Origin: Paludibacter sp.
Lineage (GTDB): Bacteria; Bacteroidota; Bacteroidia; Bacteroidales; Paludibacteraceae
Direction of reading: 5' to 3'
DNA length: 47,082 nt
Assembly: GCA_028692715.1 (NCBI GenBank)
Contig: JAQUWU010000038.1
Coordinates: 1-47,082, forward strand
This document shows, piece by piece, positions 1 to 8,890 of this stretch. The notes below the pieces were generated by a model. It saw only the letters and a list, made by a program, of their open reading frames with translations, was not told where the DNA came from and searched no databases. Position numbers and translations under genes: made by a program. The stretch's first letter is position 1; every line of letters begins with the position of its first letter.

Positions 1-173
1 TAATAATGATATACGCAATATTTCAAAGAACTTTTTTAGGTTAATACAACCTATTATATGACTTTTTTCTAAACAAATTATTAATCAATTAAACTGTCTA
101 CTCAGACTTTTCGGAGTGGACTCATATTTGACTTTACATCCATTTCTAGCTGATAAGTTTTTACAAAAAACCT
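1..173. other. Intergenic, no gene seen
   Basis: AT-rich sequence between the window edge and the terminator of the broken GH78. No ORF with coding character and no convincing RNA gene was seen. It is probably the 3' flank of the minus-strand operon. Confidence 0.5.
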
Positions 174-210
174 AAACCGCCGCTAAAGCATCCAACTTTA
201 CCGGCGGTTT
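174..210 (-). terminator. Rho-independent terminator after the GH78 pseudogene
   Basis: Inverted repeat AAACCGCCG / CGGCGGTTT (174-182 with 202-210). The stem can extend inward through AAAG / CTTT. It lies about 20 nt past the minus-strand stop at 233, so it likely ends the minus-strand operon that begins near 11118. Confidence 0.65.
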
Positions 211-232
211 CAATTTATTTTTATTTAAGGAA

Positions 233-2383
233 TTACTTATAACTCACTACTACTTCATCTTTTCCATCAATCAATAACCTATATTTATCTCCTATTTTTT
301 CAATAGTACCTTTTGAAGCTTTTGGTTTCTTTTTGCTGCTGAAAGTCAGATAACCTTTCCCTTCGGTGACAGTAACTTTAATGGTTTTTGCATCCATATA
401 AAGTTTGATATCACCATTTGGTGTTGGAACAGTACCTTCCATCCATTTCAATCCGCCCAACACCGGAGTAATTGAAAATTCGGCATAACCTGCTTTTACA
501 GGTTGAATTCCTAAATAATATTTTCCTAACAAATAAATGGGACTTGCACCCCAGGCATGGCACAGACTTTTCCCGTAAGGACGGCCGTACATGGCTAAAT
601 GCTGTGCACCTTTGTCGGTAGGATTGTATTTTTCCCAGAATGAAGTGGCTCCCTCACGAATCATTCCGCCCCAATAATCTTTCATTTCCTTCATGACCAT
701 TTTTTGCTCACCCATGGCGCACAATGCTTCCAGTTCGTAAAAACGCATATAAGGCGTAGAAATTTTCATGATTGAATCGTTCATCAGTACCGATTTTTTG
801 ACAATTTGTTGCTTTTCGGGCGACAAATAATTATAGAAAACGGCAAACATATTGGAGTAACGGGTCACTTGTTCCTGTTGCTTTCCATCCAATCTATTAT
901 GGACCAATGCTTTTTTTGTTTCGTTCCAAAATGCAGGTTCCAGCTTGCTACGTAAAGTTGTGGCAAGTTTTTCGAATTTAGTTTTATCGGCTTCATTATT
1001 TGTAAGTGAGGCACATAATGCCATGGTTTCTAAACTTTTGCAAAACAGCACCTGCTCGTACGACAACTCTCCATGTTTGTCCATAAAACCATCTGCTCAA
1101 TCCACAAAAACCCAGTCACCGGTCAAGCCTTCCACCATTCCGTTTGCATTGGTACGACCCAACACATAATCCATCATGGACTGCATGCGTGGATAAACCT
1201 GCTCAATAAAATGGCTATCGCCGGTAAATTTGTAATAATCGTAAATAGAAAGGAACCAGTAGAATGTATAATCCATAATGGTATTGGTGTGACTCGTTAC
1301 CGGATCTTTTCCACGCAATAACCAAATGGTATTTTTAACCGTTTGTGCATCGAAAGACAAGTAATAATTCATCAGATAACTCTGAATGGCGTCTCCGCTC
1401 CAAGTCCAACGGTCGCGTTTGATACCATCAATAAAAAATTCGCGGGTTGTGAGTTGCATGGTGTAAGCACCTACTTCCCACATTTTGTTTACTTCCTCAT
1501 CGCTGCATTTAAACGAACCACGTACAATTTCGGGTTTGTACTCATACAACATATTAACATTTTTATAATCGACAGCATTATCTTTTGTTACATAAACATA
1601 GCGGAATGCTTTGCTGTTTCCTAAAGTATAAATGTCTGAAAGCTTGCTGGTAATAGCCATTGCATCGTCGGTTACTGAATTTCCATTCACAGTAAGCTGA
1701 TCCAATGTTTCGCAAAACATTTTATCCAAAGCCTCTTCCCTGCTCTCACCATAATAGATATTTACTTTTCCATTACCGCTTAGTTTTTCAAAACTCAAAT
1801 AGCCAAAAGTTTCTTTACCAAAATCAATCAATTGACCGTTTTCTACCTGTTCCACTTTTACCGCTTGCTGTACCTGAGTAGATAATTTGTATTTCGAAGG
1901 TAATGTTTCGGCCGAATTAAAAATATCCCAGCTTTCGGCATCCATATAAATAGTGGCAGAAGTATCACTGGCTTTTCCGCTTTCGTCAATCCATTCTTTG
2001 TCCTCGTAAGTTACTTTCCACGAAGCATCAGATTTGATTGTTTTACCATTTACAAAAATGGCAGGTGGAGTTGCCTGATTCCATACTTTGATATTCAGAC
2101 TATGTTTTCCAGCAGGAATAGTAAACTTTGTCGGCATACCGAATTGCAGTTTGCCATCCAATTTGATATTAAATTTACCTTCTACTGCAATTTCAATTTC
2201 CTCGGCTGCAGCCAAATCAAGTTTTTTGCTGAATTCCACCAATACATAATGACTATCCATTTCCCAGAAATGTGGAAAAAAGGCTCCTCGTTCGGTGCGG
2301 CGGTTGTTCATATTGTTTCCCAACCAGATTTCATAGTCACCCGGATACCAAATCCAGTTTGCTGAAGAAGAAGTATTATTCAT
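233..2383 (-). pseudogene. GH78 alpha-L-rhamnosidase split by an in-frame TGA
   Basis: Two minus-strand reading frames, 2383-1097 (428 aa) and 1084-233 (283 aa), lie in the same frame. They are separated only by a TGA at 1099-1097 and four sense codons. Read through, the product is 716 aa. The junction reads GDWVFVD-stop-ADGFMDKHGE; GH78 relatives have GDW(V/I)FVDWAD here, so the stop replaces a Trp codon (TGG to TGA). The N-terminal half has the beta-sandwich region (ANWIWYPGDYEIWL) and the start of the (alpha/alpha)6 barrel (FFIDGIKRDRWTWSGD). The C-terminal half has the barrel end (SLCHAWGASPIYLL) and a closing beta domain. There is no signal peptide, so the enzyme would be cytoplasmic, consistent with the MFS carrier just upstream in the operon. 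TGA is an ordinary stop elsewhere in the window (it ends SusC), so recoding is unlikely. It is either a recent pseudogene or a sequencing error; the rest of the frame is intact. Confidence 0.85.
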
Positions 2384-2398
2384 ATATATAAATATAAG

Positions 2399-2426
2399 CC
2401 ACCTAACCCCCTAAAGGGAAAACTGA
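2399..2426. repeat. Junction palindromic repeat, copy 1
   Basis: Contains CCACCTAACCCCCTAAAGGG. It is a diverged copy of the dispersed repeat with core CCCCTAACCCCTAAAGGGG. It lies in the leader just upstream of the broken GH78 start and is inverted relative to the copy at 2472-2497. Here the copy is not translated: the GH78 frame meets a stop codon within it. Confidence 0.75.
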
Positions 2427-2471
2427 GGCTGGTCATTAATCATTTATTTAGATACTTTTGAAGATGCACCA

Positions 2472-2497
2472 AGCTCCCCCTTTAGAGGATTGTGAGC
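2472..2497. repeat. Junction palindromic repeat, copy 2
   Basis: Contains AGCTCCCCCTTTAGAGGA, just downstream of the MFS stop (2513 on the minus strand). It is the inverted partner of copy 1, with 45 nt between them. This is the most diverged pair in the window. Confidence 0.6.
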
Positions 2498-2512
2498 TGA
2501 ATAGTTACCGTT

Positions 2513-3880
2513 TTAAATATCGTCTCCGTATCTTTCTTTTGTTATTTGTTGCAAAGTTTTGCCCTGGGTTTTGGGTGTCCAAATAGTTCCTATTATTAAT
2601 GCGATTAGGAGCAATCCGATCATCATGTAAGCCGCAGTATTAAATCCTTCGCCGTTTTCGCCGTAAATATGAACAAATACCAATCCCCAGATTGCGGCTA
2701 TTCCTCTTACGGCAAAGAACATAACTCCTTGCGCTCCCGCGCGATATTTGGCAGGAAAGAGTTCCGAAGCCCAAAGCGCATAAAATGCTTGTACACTTAC
2801 TCCTGCGTGAATACCCCAAAGAATGGTGAATGTCCATAATGCGGTATAATTTTTTATTCCAACAAAAATAAGGATACACCAAGCAGCTACACCAATCAAT
2901 GTGCCTACAAAATACAGCAGGCGCTGATTTACCTTATCGACTAACATAGCAAAGCCAAAATAAGTTACCGCAATAATCACGATCCATTGTACGGCCGATA
3001 CCATATTAGCTTGTCCGTTTGAAAGTCCGCCTGCATTTTCATAAATGTGTTGTTGAAAGAAACCCATCACGGAAGCAACCATGTTCCAAGAAATATAAAT
3101 ACCTGCAAGAAAAATAATTGTGCGAACATTTACTTTGTTTGTGAAAAGTGTTCTGAATGAAGCGAAAACACTCGGTTGTTTCTCATTGCCTTGCGCTTGC
3201 TTAGCGTCTTCCCAATCTTTTGATTCATTGAGTTTTCGTTGAAGAGTCCATGCCACAAACGCTACTATAAACAATGAGCCAAAAATAATACGGCTGCTGA
3301 ATACATTGACTGATTCAAGGCTTAAATCGTTTCCTAAAAAGAATGTCGCGATTTTTTGCACATAGTTGAATAAAACACCAGCTGAAGCATCAGCTTTACC
3401 CGGTGCAAGCAACATTCCCAAGAGTAAAATGATTGTCGGACCTACTCCCCAAGCAAACTGAGAAATACCCATATTTCGTCCGCGATTACTTACTTCCGAA
3501 TTTTCGGAAATATAAGTCCACGAGGCAGGAACACCGGCTCCTACTGATATACCTGTTATCAAAAATCCGGTCAACAGCATCGGGAAATTGACCGTGAACA
3601 TTATAATTGCAATCCCCAACATATATACAAGCATATTGTAGGTGTAAATCGTTTTTCGACCGTATTTGTCGGCAAGAAAACCACCGATGATTGCACCGAT
3701 TGCCGCTCCGAAACAGTTGGCGCTGATAGCGTTAAGCCACCCGAGATTTCCTTCGGTAAGTCCGAGGTAATTTTGCCAAAGCGTCAATCCGCTTGCACCG
3801 GCTACAATCGCACCTGCATCAAGATAATTTGTAAGCGATACTGCTATCGTACTTTTTAAACTCCCTTTTTTAAGTTCCAT
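2513..3880 (-). CDS. MFS sugar transporter, inner membrane
   Basis: A 455-aa hydrophobic protein with about 12 predicted membrane segments. The loop between segments 2 and 3 carries the major facilitator signature (ADKYGRKT, near residues 68-75). A related motif (ERGR-like SNRGRNMG) follows segment 4. The length is normal for the sugar-porter branch. Its place between an esterase and a cytoplasmic-type GH78 suggests uptake across the inner membrane of a sugar or small oligosaccharide released from RG-II, perhaps rhamnose-containing. That substrate is inferred from neighbours only. The start at 3880 follows a 56-nt gap after the esterase stop, so it is probably cotranscribed. No SD-like motif is obvious, as is usual in Bacteroidota. 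Confidence 0.85.
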   Translation of the reverse strand: MELKKGSLKSTIAVSLTNYLDAGAIVAGASGLTLWQNYLGLTEGNLGWLNAISANCFGAAIGAIIGGFLADKYGRKTIYTYNMLVYMLGIAIIMFTVNFPMLLTGFLITGISVGAGVPASWTYISENSEVSNRGRNMGISQFAWGVGPTIILLLGMLLAPGKADASAGVLFNYVQKIATFFLGNDLSLESVNVFSSRIIFGSLFIVAFVAWTLQRKLNESKDWEDAKQAQGNEKQPSVFASFRTLFTNKVNVRTIIFLAGIYISWNMVASVMGFFQQHIYENAGGLSNGQANMVSAVQWIVIIAVTYFGFAMLVDKVNQRLLYFVGTLIGVAAWCILIFVGIKNYTALWTFTILWGIHAGVSVQAFYALWASELFPAKYRAGAQGVMFFAVRGIAAIWGLVFVHIYGENGEGFNTAAYMMIGLLLIALIIGTIWTPKTQGKTLQQITKERYGDDI

Positions 3881-3936
3881 GTGTTTTTAGTAATATTTTA
3901 TTTTAATACTGATTTATAAATATCTATTCTTTTCAA

Positions 3937-4818
3937 TCATTTAGCGTTGATATCCAACAACCAATTGTAAAAACTATTTTTCCATGTTTCTACCGAATGT
4001 CCTTTATCGTAGCCCAGACCAAAACCATGATTTCCTTTGGAATAAATATGTAATTCGGACCTATCCACTTCTAATGCGATTGCTGACAAAAAAGGAATGA
4101 CTTCCGTCAATGGCAATTTCTTGTCGTCACGGGCAACCGCCATAAAGAAAGGAGGTAAGCTTTGTTTGTTTTTTAATTGTTTATATGCTTTTAAATTATC
4201 ACCATGATAAATTAGCCCGACAAAAGCCGGCTTCCAGTCAAATTCACCTTCGAGGGATTTAAAGGCAATTCTTTCGGACAACCAACCGCCAGCAGAAAAA
4301 CCTAGCAACCCAATTTTGTCTTTGTCAATTTCTAAACTGTCTGAAATACTTTTCATTTTTAAAATGGCTGTTCTGGCATCCTGATATATAGCCCCTTTGT
4401 AATCTCCAAAATCGATTTTAAATTTTCTATTATTATCTTTGATATTCGTTCGATATTTTACAACCATACAACTAATCCCTTTGGAGGATAACCATAACGC
4501 CAAATCAGTTCCTTCCTTGTCCAACCAAACATTTACTAATCCGCCTCCCGGAAAAATGACAACTCCAATATGTTTATTGTTTGATGTTGCTGCCGGATAT
4601 AATGAATAGGTTGGCTCGGAGATATTAGTTATTACCCTGTTTTGCTTTGATAATGACAATGGGCTTACTACTGAATCGACAATTCTTTCTCCTAAATCAT
4701 ATTTCACCGGATTATTAGTGATACCATTAGGAAATAATGGAAGTTGCTCCGAGACCTGAGCAGATACAATATTCGAAAGGAAAATTAAGAAGAGAATGAT
4801 GTTATATTGTTTTTTCAT
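3937..4818 (-). CDS. Secreted alpha/beta-hydrolase esterase
   Basis: Starting at the internal Met (codon 4818-4816) gives 293 aa with a clean signal peptide (MKKQYNIILFLIFLSNIVSA). The upstream Met at 4866 would add 16 non-signal residues. The protein has an oxyanion-type FPGGG segment (89-93) and the nucleophile elbow GFSAGG (Ser175). A later Asp (in RDDKKLP) and a His (GNHGFGLG) complete a plausible triad. It resembles the acetyl-esterase/dienelactone-hydrolase group. RG-II carries acetyl groups on some side-chain sugars, so a periplasmic acetylesterase fits, but the substrate is inferred. It is encoded between the oxidoreductase (375-nt gap) and MFS genes. Confidence 0.75.
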   Translation of the reverse strand: MKKQYNIILFLIFLSNIVSAQVSEQLPLFPNGITNNPVKYDLGERIVDSVVSPLSLSKQNRVITNISEPTYSLYPAATSNNKHIGVVIFPGGGLVNVWLDKEGTDLALWLSSKGISCMVVKYRTNIKDNNRKFKIDFGDYKGAIYQDARTAILKMKSISDSLEIDKDKIGLLGFSAGGWLSERIAFKSLEGEFDWKPAFVGLIYHGDNLKAYKQLKNKQSLPPFFMAVARDDKKLPLTEVIPFLSAIALEVDRSELHIYSKGNHGFGLGYDKGHSVETWKNSFYNWLLDINAK

Positions 4819-5192
4819 TGTGGTGAATTGTGTTGAATTATTTTGAAATCTTTTAATTATCAGCAATTAGTACTTGTCAAGAGAAACTGAATGCGATATT
4901 AATACTTTGAAAATCTTTATTTTATCCAAGGTGCTTCCGCCCCTAAAACCCTAACTTCCTTTTTGTCTTAACACAAAAAGTAGAAAAAAAAGAGTTCAAG
5001 ACTACGTCCACTTCATTCGAAAAAATTTTCATTTGTAAGCTAAAAACTTTAAACTCGCCCCCGACAAAATACGTCGAAGCTCAAACAGAAAAGTTTTCTA
5101 CGCCTACTTCACTCCATTTTTGGTTCACTGGACGAGGTCGGTCATTTAGGAATATTGCAAAAATCAATTAGTTGTCAAGACTGATATTCATT
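4819..5192. other. Gene-free gap with a hairpin and repeat-like sequence
   Basis: No coding frame is supported in these 374 bases. A perfect hairpin CTTTTTGT / ACAAAAAG with a 6-nt loop lies at 4959-4980. The sequence after it (about 4990-5150) differs in texture from the neighbours and resembles an intergenic repeat I believe recurs in Bacteroidota genomes; I cannot verify this here. It splits the otherwise tight minus-strand operon. Confidence 0.4.
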
Positions 5193-6263
5193 TTAAACAA
5201 ACAACTGATATTCGCTTAATATCTCCTTAATCTTTACAGGTTTCCCTGTCTGTAACGATTTATCCATGGCTTGCAGCAAAACGATGGTTCCAATTCCCTC
5301 TTTCAAATCGGGATAAGCCGTAAATTCCTGTTCTATGCTGTCGGCAAAATACTCCAGATAATTTTGATATTCACCGGCATGATGCGTTTCACCTTCGAAG
5401 CGGAAATAATGGCTGAGTTTATCAGCGCCCCAGTGAATGATTTGTTCCTGTCCATCCTTTGTCGTTACAGCGTAACGTAATTCGTGATAATCGGCCTGAC
5501 TGGCTCCCTCCGTCCCTCTCAAAATACAGCTCATTTCACTTTCTCGTTGCGCTGGTTGCGTTGGCGAACTGTAAACGCCACTAACCCTTGCAATTCTTCC
5601 ATCCGCAGCTTTAAAAATAAAATGCATAGTATCTTCATTTTTCAACCCGGCAACTTTTGCATTCTGACTTATCATCCCATAACCCATAACTTCTTCAATA
5701 TCGGGCAAATACCATCTGACAAAATCAACAGGATGACTCAAACCTCCAAAAAGCCACTTAAATGCAGCTTGTTTCGACCATTCTTTAACTAAAAACCAAC
5801 GATGATCGGCATTATAATGCGATTCAATAGTAATTAATTCGCCGATAAGTCCGGCTTCAAAATCTTCCCGTTGTCTTTTTGCCGGTTCAAAAAAACGTGA
5901 ACTTTGTCCTACAAAAACCTTTTTACCTGATTTTTTACTTAATGTCAACAATTCATTTGCTTTGGATAAATCATCGATAAATGGTTTTGTACAAACCACA
6001 TGTTTTCCATGAATCAAAGCTTGCTTAATATGTTCTGCATGTAAATGATCAGGAGTATAAATAGCAATAATATCTATTGATTCATCTTGTAAAAGTTCAT
6101 CGTAATTGGTGGTATAGAAATGAAAATTAAACTCGCTCGCCCTTTGTTTACAAAGTTCTTCATTTCTGTCGCATACTTTTATCAGTTGCAATTTTGTGCT
6201 TTGCAAAACTGCCGACATAGTACTACGCCCCTCTCCAAGTCCTAAAATCCCTACTCCTAACAT
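5193..6263 (-). CDS. Gfo/Idh/MocA-family oxidoreductase
   Basis: A 356-aa protein with no signal peptide, so cytoplasmic. The N-terminal Rossmann fold carries the dinucleotide-binding loop GILGLGEGRS (residues 5-14) and the strand ending in VCDRN. The lysine motif of this family appears as CTKPFIDD, close to the usual EKP. The C-terminal half has the alpha/beta substrate domain (HPVDFVRWYLPDIEEVMGYG). Members oxidise or reduce sugars and sugar acids with NAD(P). Lying 15 nt after the GH141 stop and within the glycosidase operon, it probably processes an unusual RG-II monosaccharide after import; which one cannot be read from the sequence. Confidence 0.85.
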   Translation of the reverse strand: MLGVGILGLGEGRSTMSAVLQSTKLQLIKVCDRNEELCKQRASEFNFHFYTTNYDELLQDESIDIIAIYTPDHLHAEHIKQALIHGKHVVCTKPFIDDLSKANELLTLSKKSGKKVFVGQSSRFFEPAKRQREDFEAGLIGELITIESHYNADHRWFLVKEWSKQAAFKWLFGGLSHPVDFVRWYLPDIEEVMGYGMISQNAKVAGLKNEDTMHFIFKAADGRIARVSGVYSSPTQPAQRESEMSCILRGTEGASQADYHELRYAVTTKDGQEQIIHWGADKLSHYFRFEGETHHAGEYQNYLEYFADSIEQEFTAYPDLKEGIGTIVLLQAMDKSLQTGKPVKIKEILSEYQLFV

Positions 6264-6278
6264 TATATTTGTTGTATC

Positions 6279-8831
6279 TTAAATCTGTTTTTTTAATTGT
6301 ACCCAAACTTCATTTGGTTTTGCACCTTCAATTCCGGTCTGGTATTTTTTCATAATACCATTCCAATCGTCAACCCGGGGATTATTTTCGGTTGTTTTTG
6401 GGTTTAACTCATCCAAACTTGTACCTTTTGGTATACTTATGACCAATATTAACTGACGTCCGTTTTTATAAACTTGCAATTGTTGAAAATCGGCATTACA
6501 AAATCCGTTGGATACTTCAGGCCATTTTTCAAATTGTGTTTTGTGCTCATCCAGATATTCCTGTTGAAGTGTTGGATCATCAATCAAATTGGCCGTAAAT
6601 ATAATATGTTCCCATTCAGCAGCCAACTTTTTATCGTCACAATTCTTAAATTTATTGAAATTGTAAAACGGTTGATTGTAGGCATTTATCATACCCGTTG
6701 GATAAACCGATTGAAGTATTGTTTTGAACCTATCGACATGATTCATTTTTGCATATAAAACCAAATGATTTTGCCATTTATAAAATTGAGGTTCGATAAC
6801 TCCATTCAAAACAGAAAGCTCTTTTAATTTAGCAATATTAAATTCTGTTCCAATTAATTCGATAGCGGCAAAGTGTGGAATCTCCTGTAATGCTTTAGTT
6901 GAATCGATGACAACTTTATCTTTCAGATTTCCGAATTGAGGAGAGATACCTGCGTTTTGTTTAATACTGTCATTGACATATTCGTTGTTATTTTCCCAAT
7001 AATTATTGGGTCCGGTCGCATTTTTCAATATTTTTTCTGCCGGAATCCAATTATTTTTTACGGTTATAAACGACGAACCTTCGTCGGTATACAAATAAAA
7101 CCAATGATGCGGATCGTGAACATAGCCCGGCATGTAAATATCGTGAATATAATTTTCAGATATTACTGTTTTTGGCTGAGAACCGAGCGTATAAATTGCC
7201 GAAACATCGTACATGTGTTTTGCATAATGGTGTATATTATTTGCATATATACGATTATTATGCATACGATTCACCGTTTGATTCCAACCCCAACCCAAAC
7301 TAATACCCATATAGGATACATCATTAATTTCGTTGTGCTCAATATTAATATTACTGACATATCCGGCACAAATTCCAACGCAACCCCAGTCTTCGTTGGT
7401 AGCGTTTGTAATAAGGTTATTGATTATTTGTTGCCCATCGCACATTTCGCGTTCATCGTGTGGAATATATGGAATGTGCGTTTCGAGAGCAGGAGGCGAA
7501 ACACTACCCACCAAAATTCCATTTCCGGCAATATCTGAAAATAAGCAATTCTGTACTTTTCCACCTTTGTCGCCATACGCATAATCCAAACCGGAATATC
7601 CAAGATGTTCAAACGAACAATTTTCAAAATTCACAGCGTTGGAACATTTTACCGAAACTGCCGAAGGAGCGCGTTCCAACCAAACCTGATTATCCAATTT
7701 GTGATTATTATCTCCTCGAACTATTTGTGGATCGAGTCGATAGGCTTCAGTTACATACATTCCGGCTTGCAAAGGAACATGCCCTTTTTCAGAAGGATGC
7801 ATCCAAGTAGTATAATTAAAAGCAATATTTTTAAAATTCACATTCTCAACCGGACGATCCAGTGTTCCTTCGATCTGTACCAATGTTTCTATGCATGGAA
7901 CGACTGCTTCTTCGATTTTCTCGCCTTTCAAGGGATAATAATACAGTTTGTTAGTACGAATATCGTGAAACCATTCTCCCTGTTGATCTAACAACTCGAT
8001 GGCGTTCGTTAAGTAAAATGGCGAATTTACCCCATCTCCAATGGAAGGTCGCGGCCAATAACGATCAAATTGCAGTTTATTTTCAGGATTGTGGAAGCGA
8101 ATGGCAGCAGAATCACCATGTATCTCAATTGATTTTATGCGCAGAATCGACACTACCCACATCTGATGCAAAACCATTTCGGGATAAGGAGCTTTTAGAA
8201 TCAATTTTACCGCTTTTGCAGGAGTCCATAGTATCTGATTTTTTTTATCGTTGCCAATAATGCGATTCATTTTTTCAAAATCAGCCACATCGCGTGCCCG
8301 TACAGCTTTTTTACCGTTCACATATAATTGACGAAAATCAAGTGGACGACCGTTAAAATCAGGTACATAGGCCACCCAAAGCTTTCCTGATTTTTTCCAG
8401 TTATTGATTTTTACTCCTCCACTCAAAATAACTTTTTCGCCCTCAGCACCACAAATTGTAGTAGGTGATTGAGGCGTTCCACTATCTTCAGGACGCACAA
8501 AAAGTGGTTCATACATTTCATATTCACCACCTTTTAAAATTATCTGAATTCCGTTTTCAATTCCGTCAACTTTCAGTCTACGCATCTCGCGTGCCTGACG
8601 AAGCGCTGCCAAAACAGTTGCTTTTGGAGCAGTTATAGAACCGTTATTTGTATCCTTTCCGTTGGGAGAGACGTAAATGTCGGCTGCAAAAGTATAAGAA
8701 CAAAAAAACAATAAAAAGAACAACAAAGAACCCCTAACCCCTAAAGGGGAACAGAAGTTAGTTTTGTTTACCCCTAACCCCTGAAGGGGGAAAAGTGCGG
8801 TTCTGTTTATTAATTTAAGATTAAAATTCAT
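6279..8831 (-). CDS. GH141-like beta-helix glycosidase fused to a mutarotase domain
   Basis: The N-terminal part (about 45-640) is a right-handed parallel beta-helix opening with DIYVSPNGKDTNNGS and including GDNNHKLDNQVWLERAP. It resembles GH141, whose RG-II founder is the BT1002 alpha-L-fucosidase of chain A. The C-terminal 165 residues (about 684-850) look like an L-rhamnose/L-fucose mutarotase domain: EYLDEH, then EKWPEV, then NPRVDDWNGIM, and KPNEVWVQL near the end. The start is placed at the Met codon 8831-8829 (850 aa); an earlier ATG at 8864 adds 11 residues. The signal peptide is unusual: two copies of the dispersed repeat are translated between the charged start and the hydrophobic core (SLLFFLLFFCSYTFAA). 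The upstream neighbour is GH127, the same pairing as BT1002/BT1003. The fusion would release a sugar and speed its anomeric interconversion in the periplasm (inference). Confidence 0.75.
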   Translation of the reverse strand: MNFNLKLINRTALFPLQGLGVNKTNFCSPLGVRGSLLFFLLFFCSYTFAADIYVSPNGKDTNNGSITAPKATVLAALRQAREMRRLKVDGIENGIQIILKGGEYEMYEPLFVRPEDSGTPQSPTTICGAEGEKVILSGGVKINNWKKSGKLWVAYVPDFNGRPLDFRQLYVNGKKAVRARDVADFEKMNRIIGNDKKNQILWTPAKAVKLILKAPYPEMVLHQMWVVSILRIKSIEIHGDSAAIRFHNPENKLQFDRYWPRPSIGDGVNSPFYLTNAIELLDQQGEWFHDIRTNKLYYYPLKGEKIEEAVVPCIETLVQIEGTLDRPVENVNFKNIAFNYTTWMHPSEKGHVPLQAGMYVTEAYRLDPQIVRGDNNHKLDNQVWLERAPSAVSVKCSNAVNFENCSFEHLGYSGLDYAYGDKGGKVQNCLFSDIAGNGILVGSVSPPALETHIPYIPHDEREMCDGQQIINNLITNATNEDWGCVGICAGYVSNINIEHNEINDVSYMGISLGWGWNQTVNRMHNNRIYANNIHHYAKHMYDVSAIYTLGSQPKTVISENYIHDIYMPGYVHDPHHWFYLYTDEGSSFITVKNNWIPAEKILKNATGPNNYWENNNEYVNDSIKQNAGISPQFGNLKDKVVIDSTKALQEIPHFAAIELIGTEFNIAKLKELSVLNGVIEPQFYKWQNHLVLYAKMNHVDRFKTILQSVYPTGMINAYNQPFYNFNKFKNCDDKKLAAEWEHIIFTANLIDDPTLQQEYLDEHKTQFEKWPEVSNGFCNADFQQLQVYKNGRQLILVISIPKGTSLDELNPKTTENNPRVDDWNGIMKKYQTGIEGAKPNEVWVQLKKQI
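8730..8752. repeat. Junction palindromic repeat, copy 3 (translated)
   Basis: Plus strand reads CCCCTAACCCCTAAAGGGG. On the minus strand it is translated as SPLGVRGS, directly before the hydrophobic core of the GH141 signal peptide. It is a tandem neighbour of copy 4 and is inverted relative to copy 5. Confidence 0.9.
8770..8794. repeat. Junction palindromic repeat, copy 4 (translated)
   Basis: Plus strand reads CCCCTAACCCCTGAAGGGGG. It has the same orientation as copy 3, 17 nt away, but is translated in a different frame, as FPLQGLGV. Two copies in two frames within one signal peptide argue that the DNA, not the peptide, is conserved. Confidence 0.9.
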
Positions 8832-8865
8832 ATATAACAACTTAAAATCATTAGTACTATTCATG

Positions 8866-8890
8866 TTCCCCTTTAAGGGCTAGGGGGTCT
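8866..8890. repeat. Junction palindromic repeat, copy 5
   Basis: Plus strand reads TTCCCCTTTAAGGGCTAGGG, the inverse of copies 3 and 4. It fills the space between the GH127 stop (TAG at 8891-8889) and the first ATG of GH141 (8864-8862), ending within the stop codon. Facing arms 71 nt apart could form a long hairpin in the mRNA. Confidence 0.85.

Noticed and set aside
1097-1099. TGA read as tryptophan or selenocysteine in GH78
   Set aside because: TGA ends other genes here (for example susC) and the expected residue is Trp. No selenocysteine insertion element is apparent, so a simple nonsense change or error is more likely.
6936-7538. 200-aa plus-strand frame inside the GH141 gene
   Set aside because: It is antisense to a well-supported beta-helix enzyme and has low-complexity Ile/His-rich composition with no domain.
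8730-8890. CRISPR array from the CCCC-rich repeats
   Set aside because: Copies are inverted, irregularly spaced, overlap coding sequence, and have no uniform spacers.
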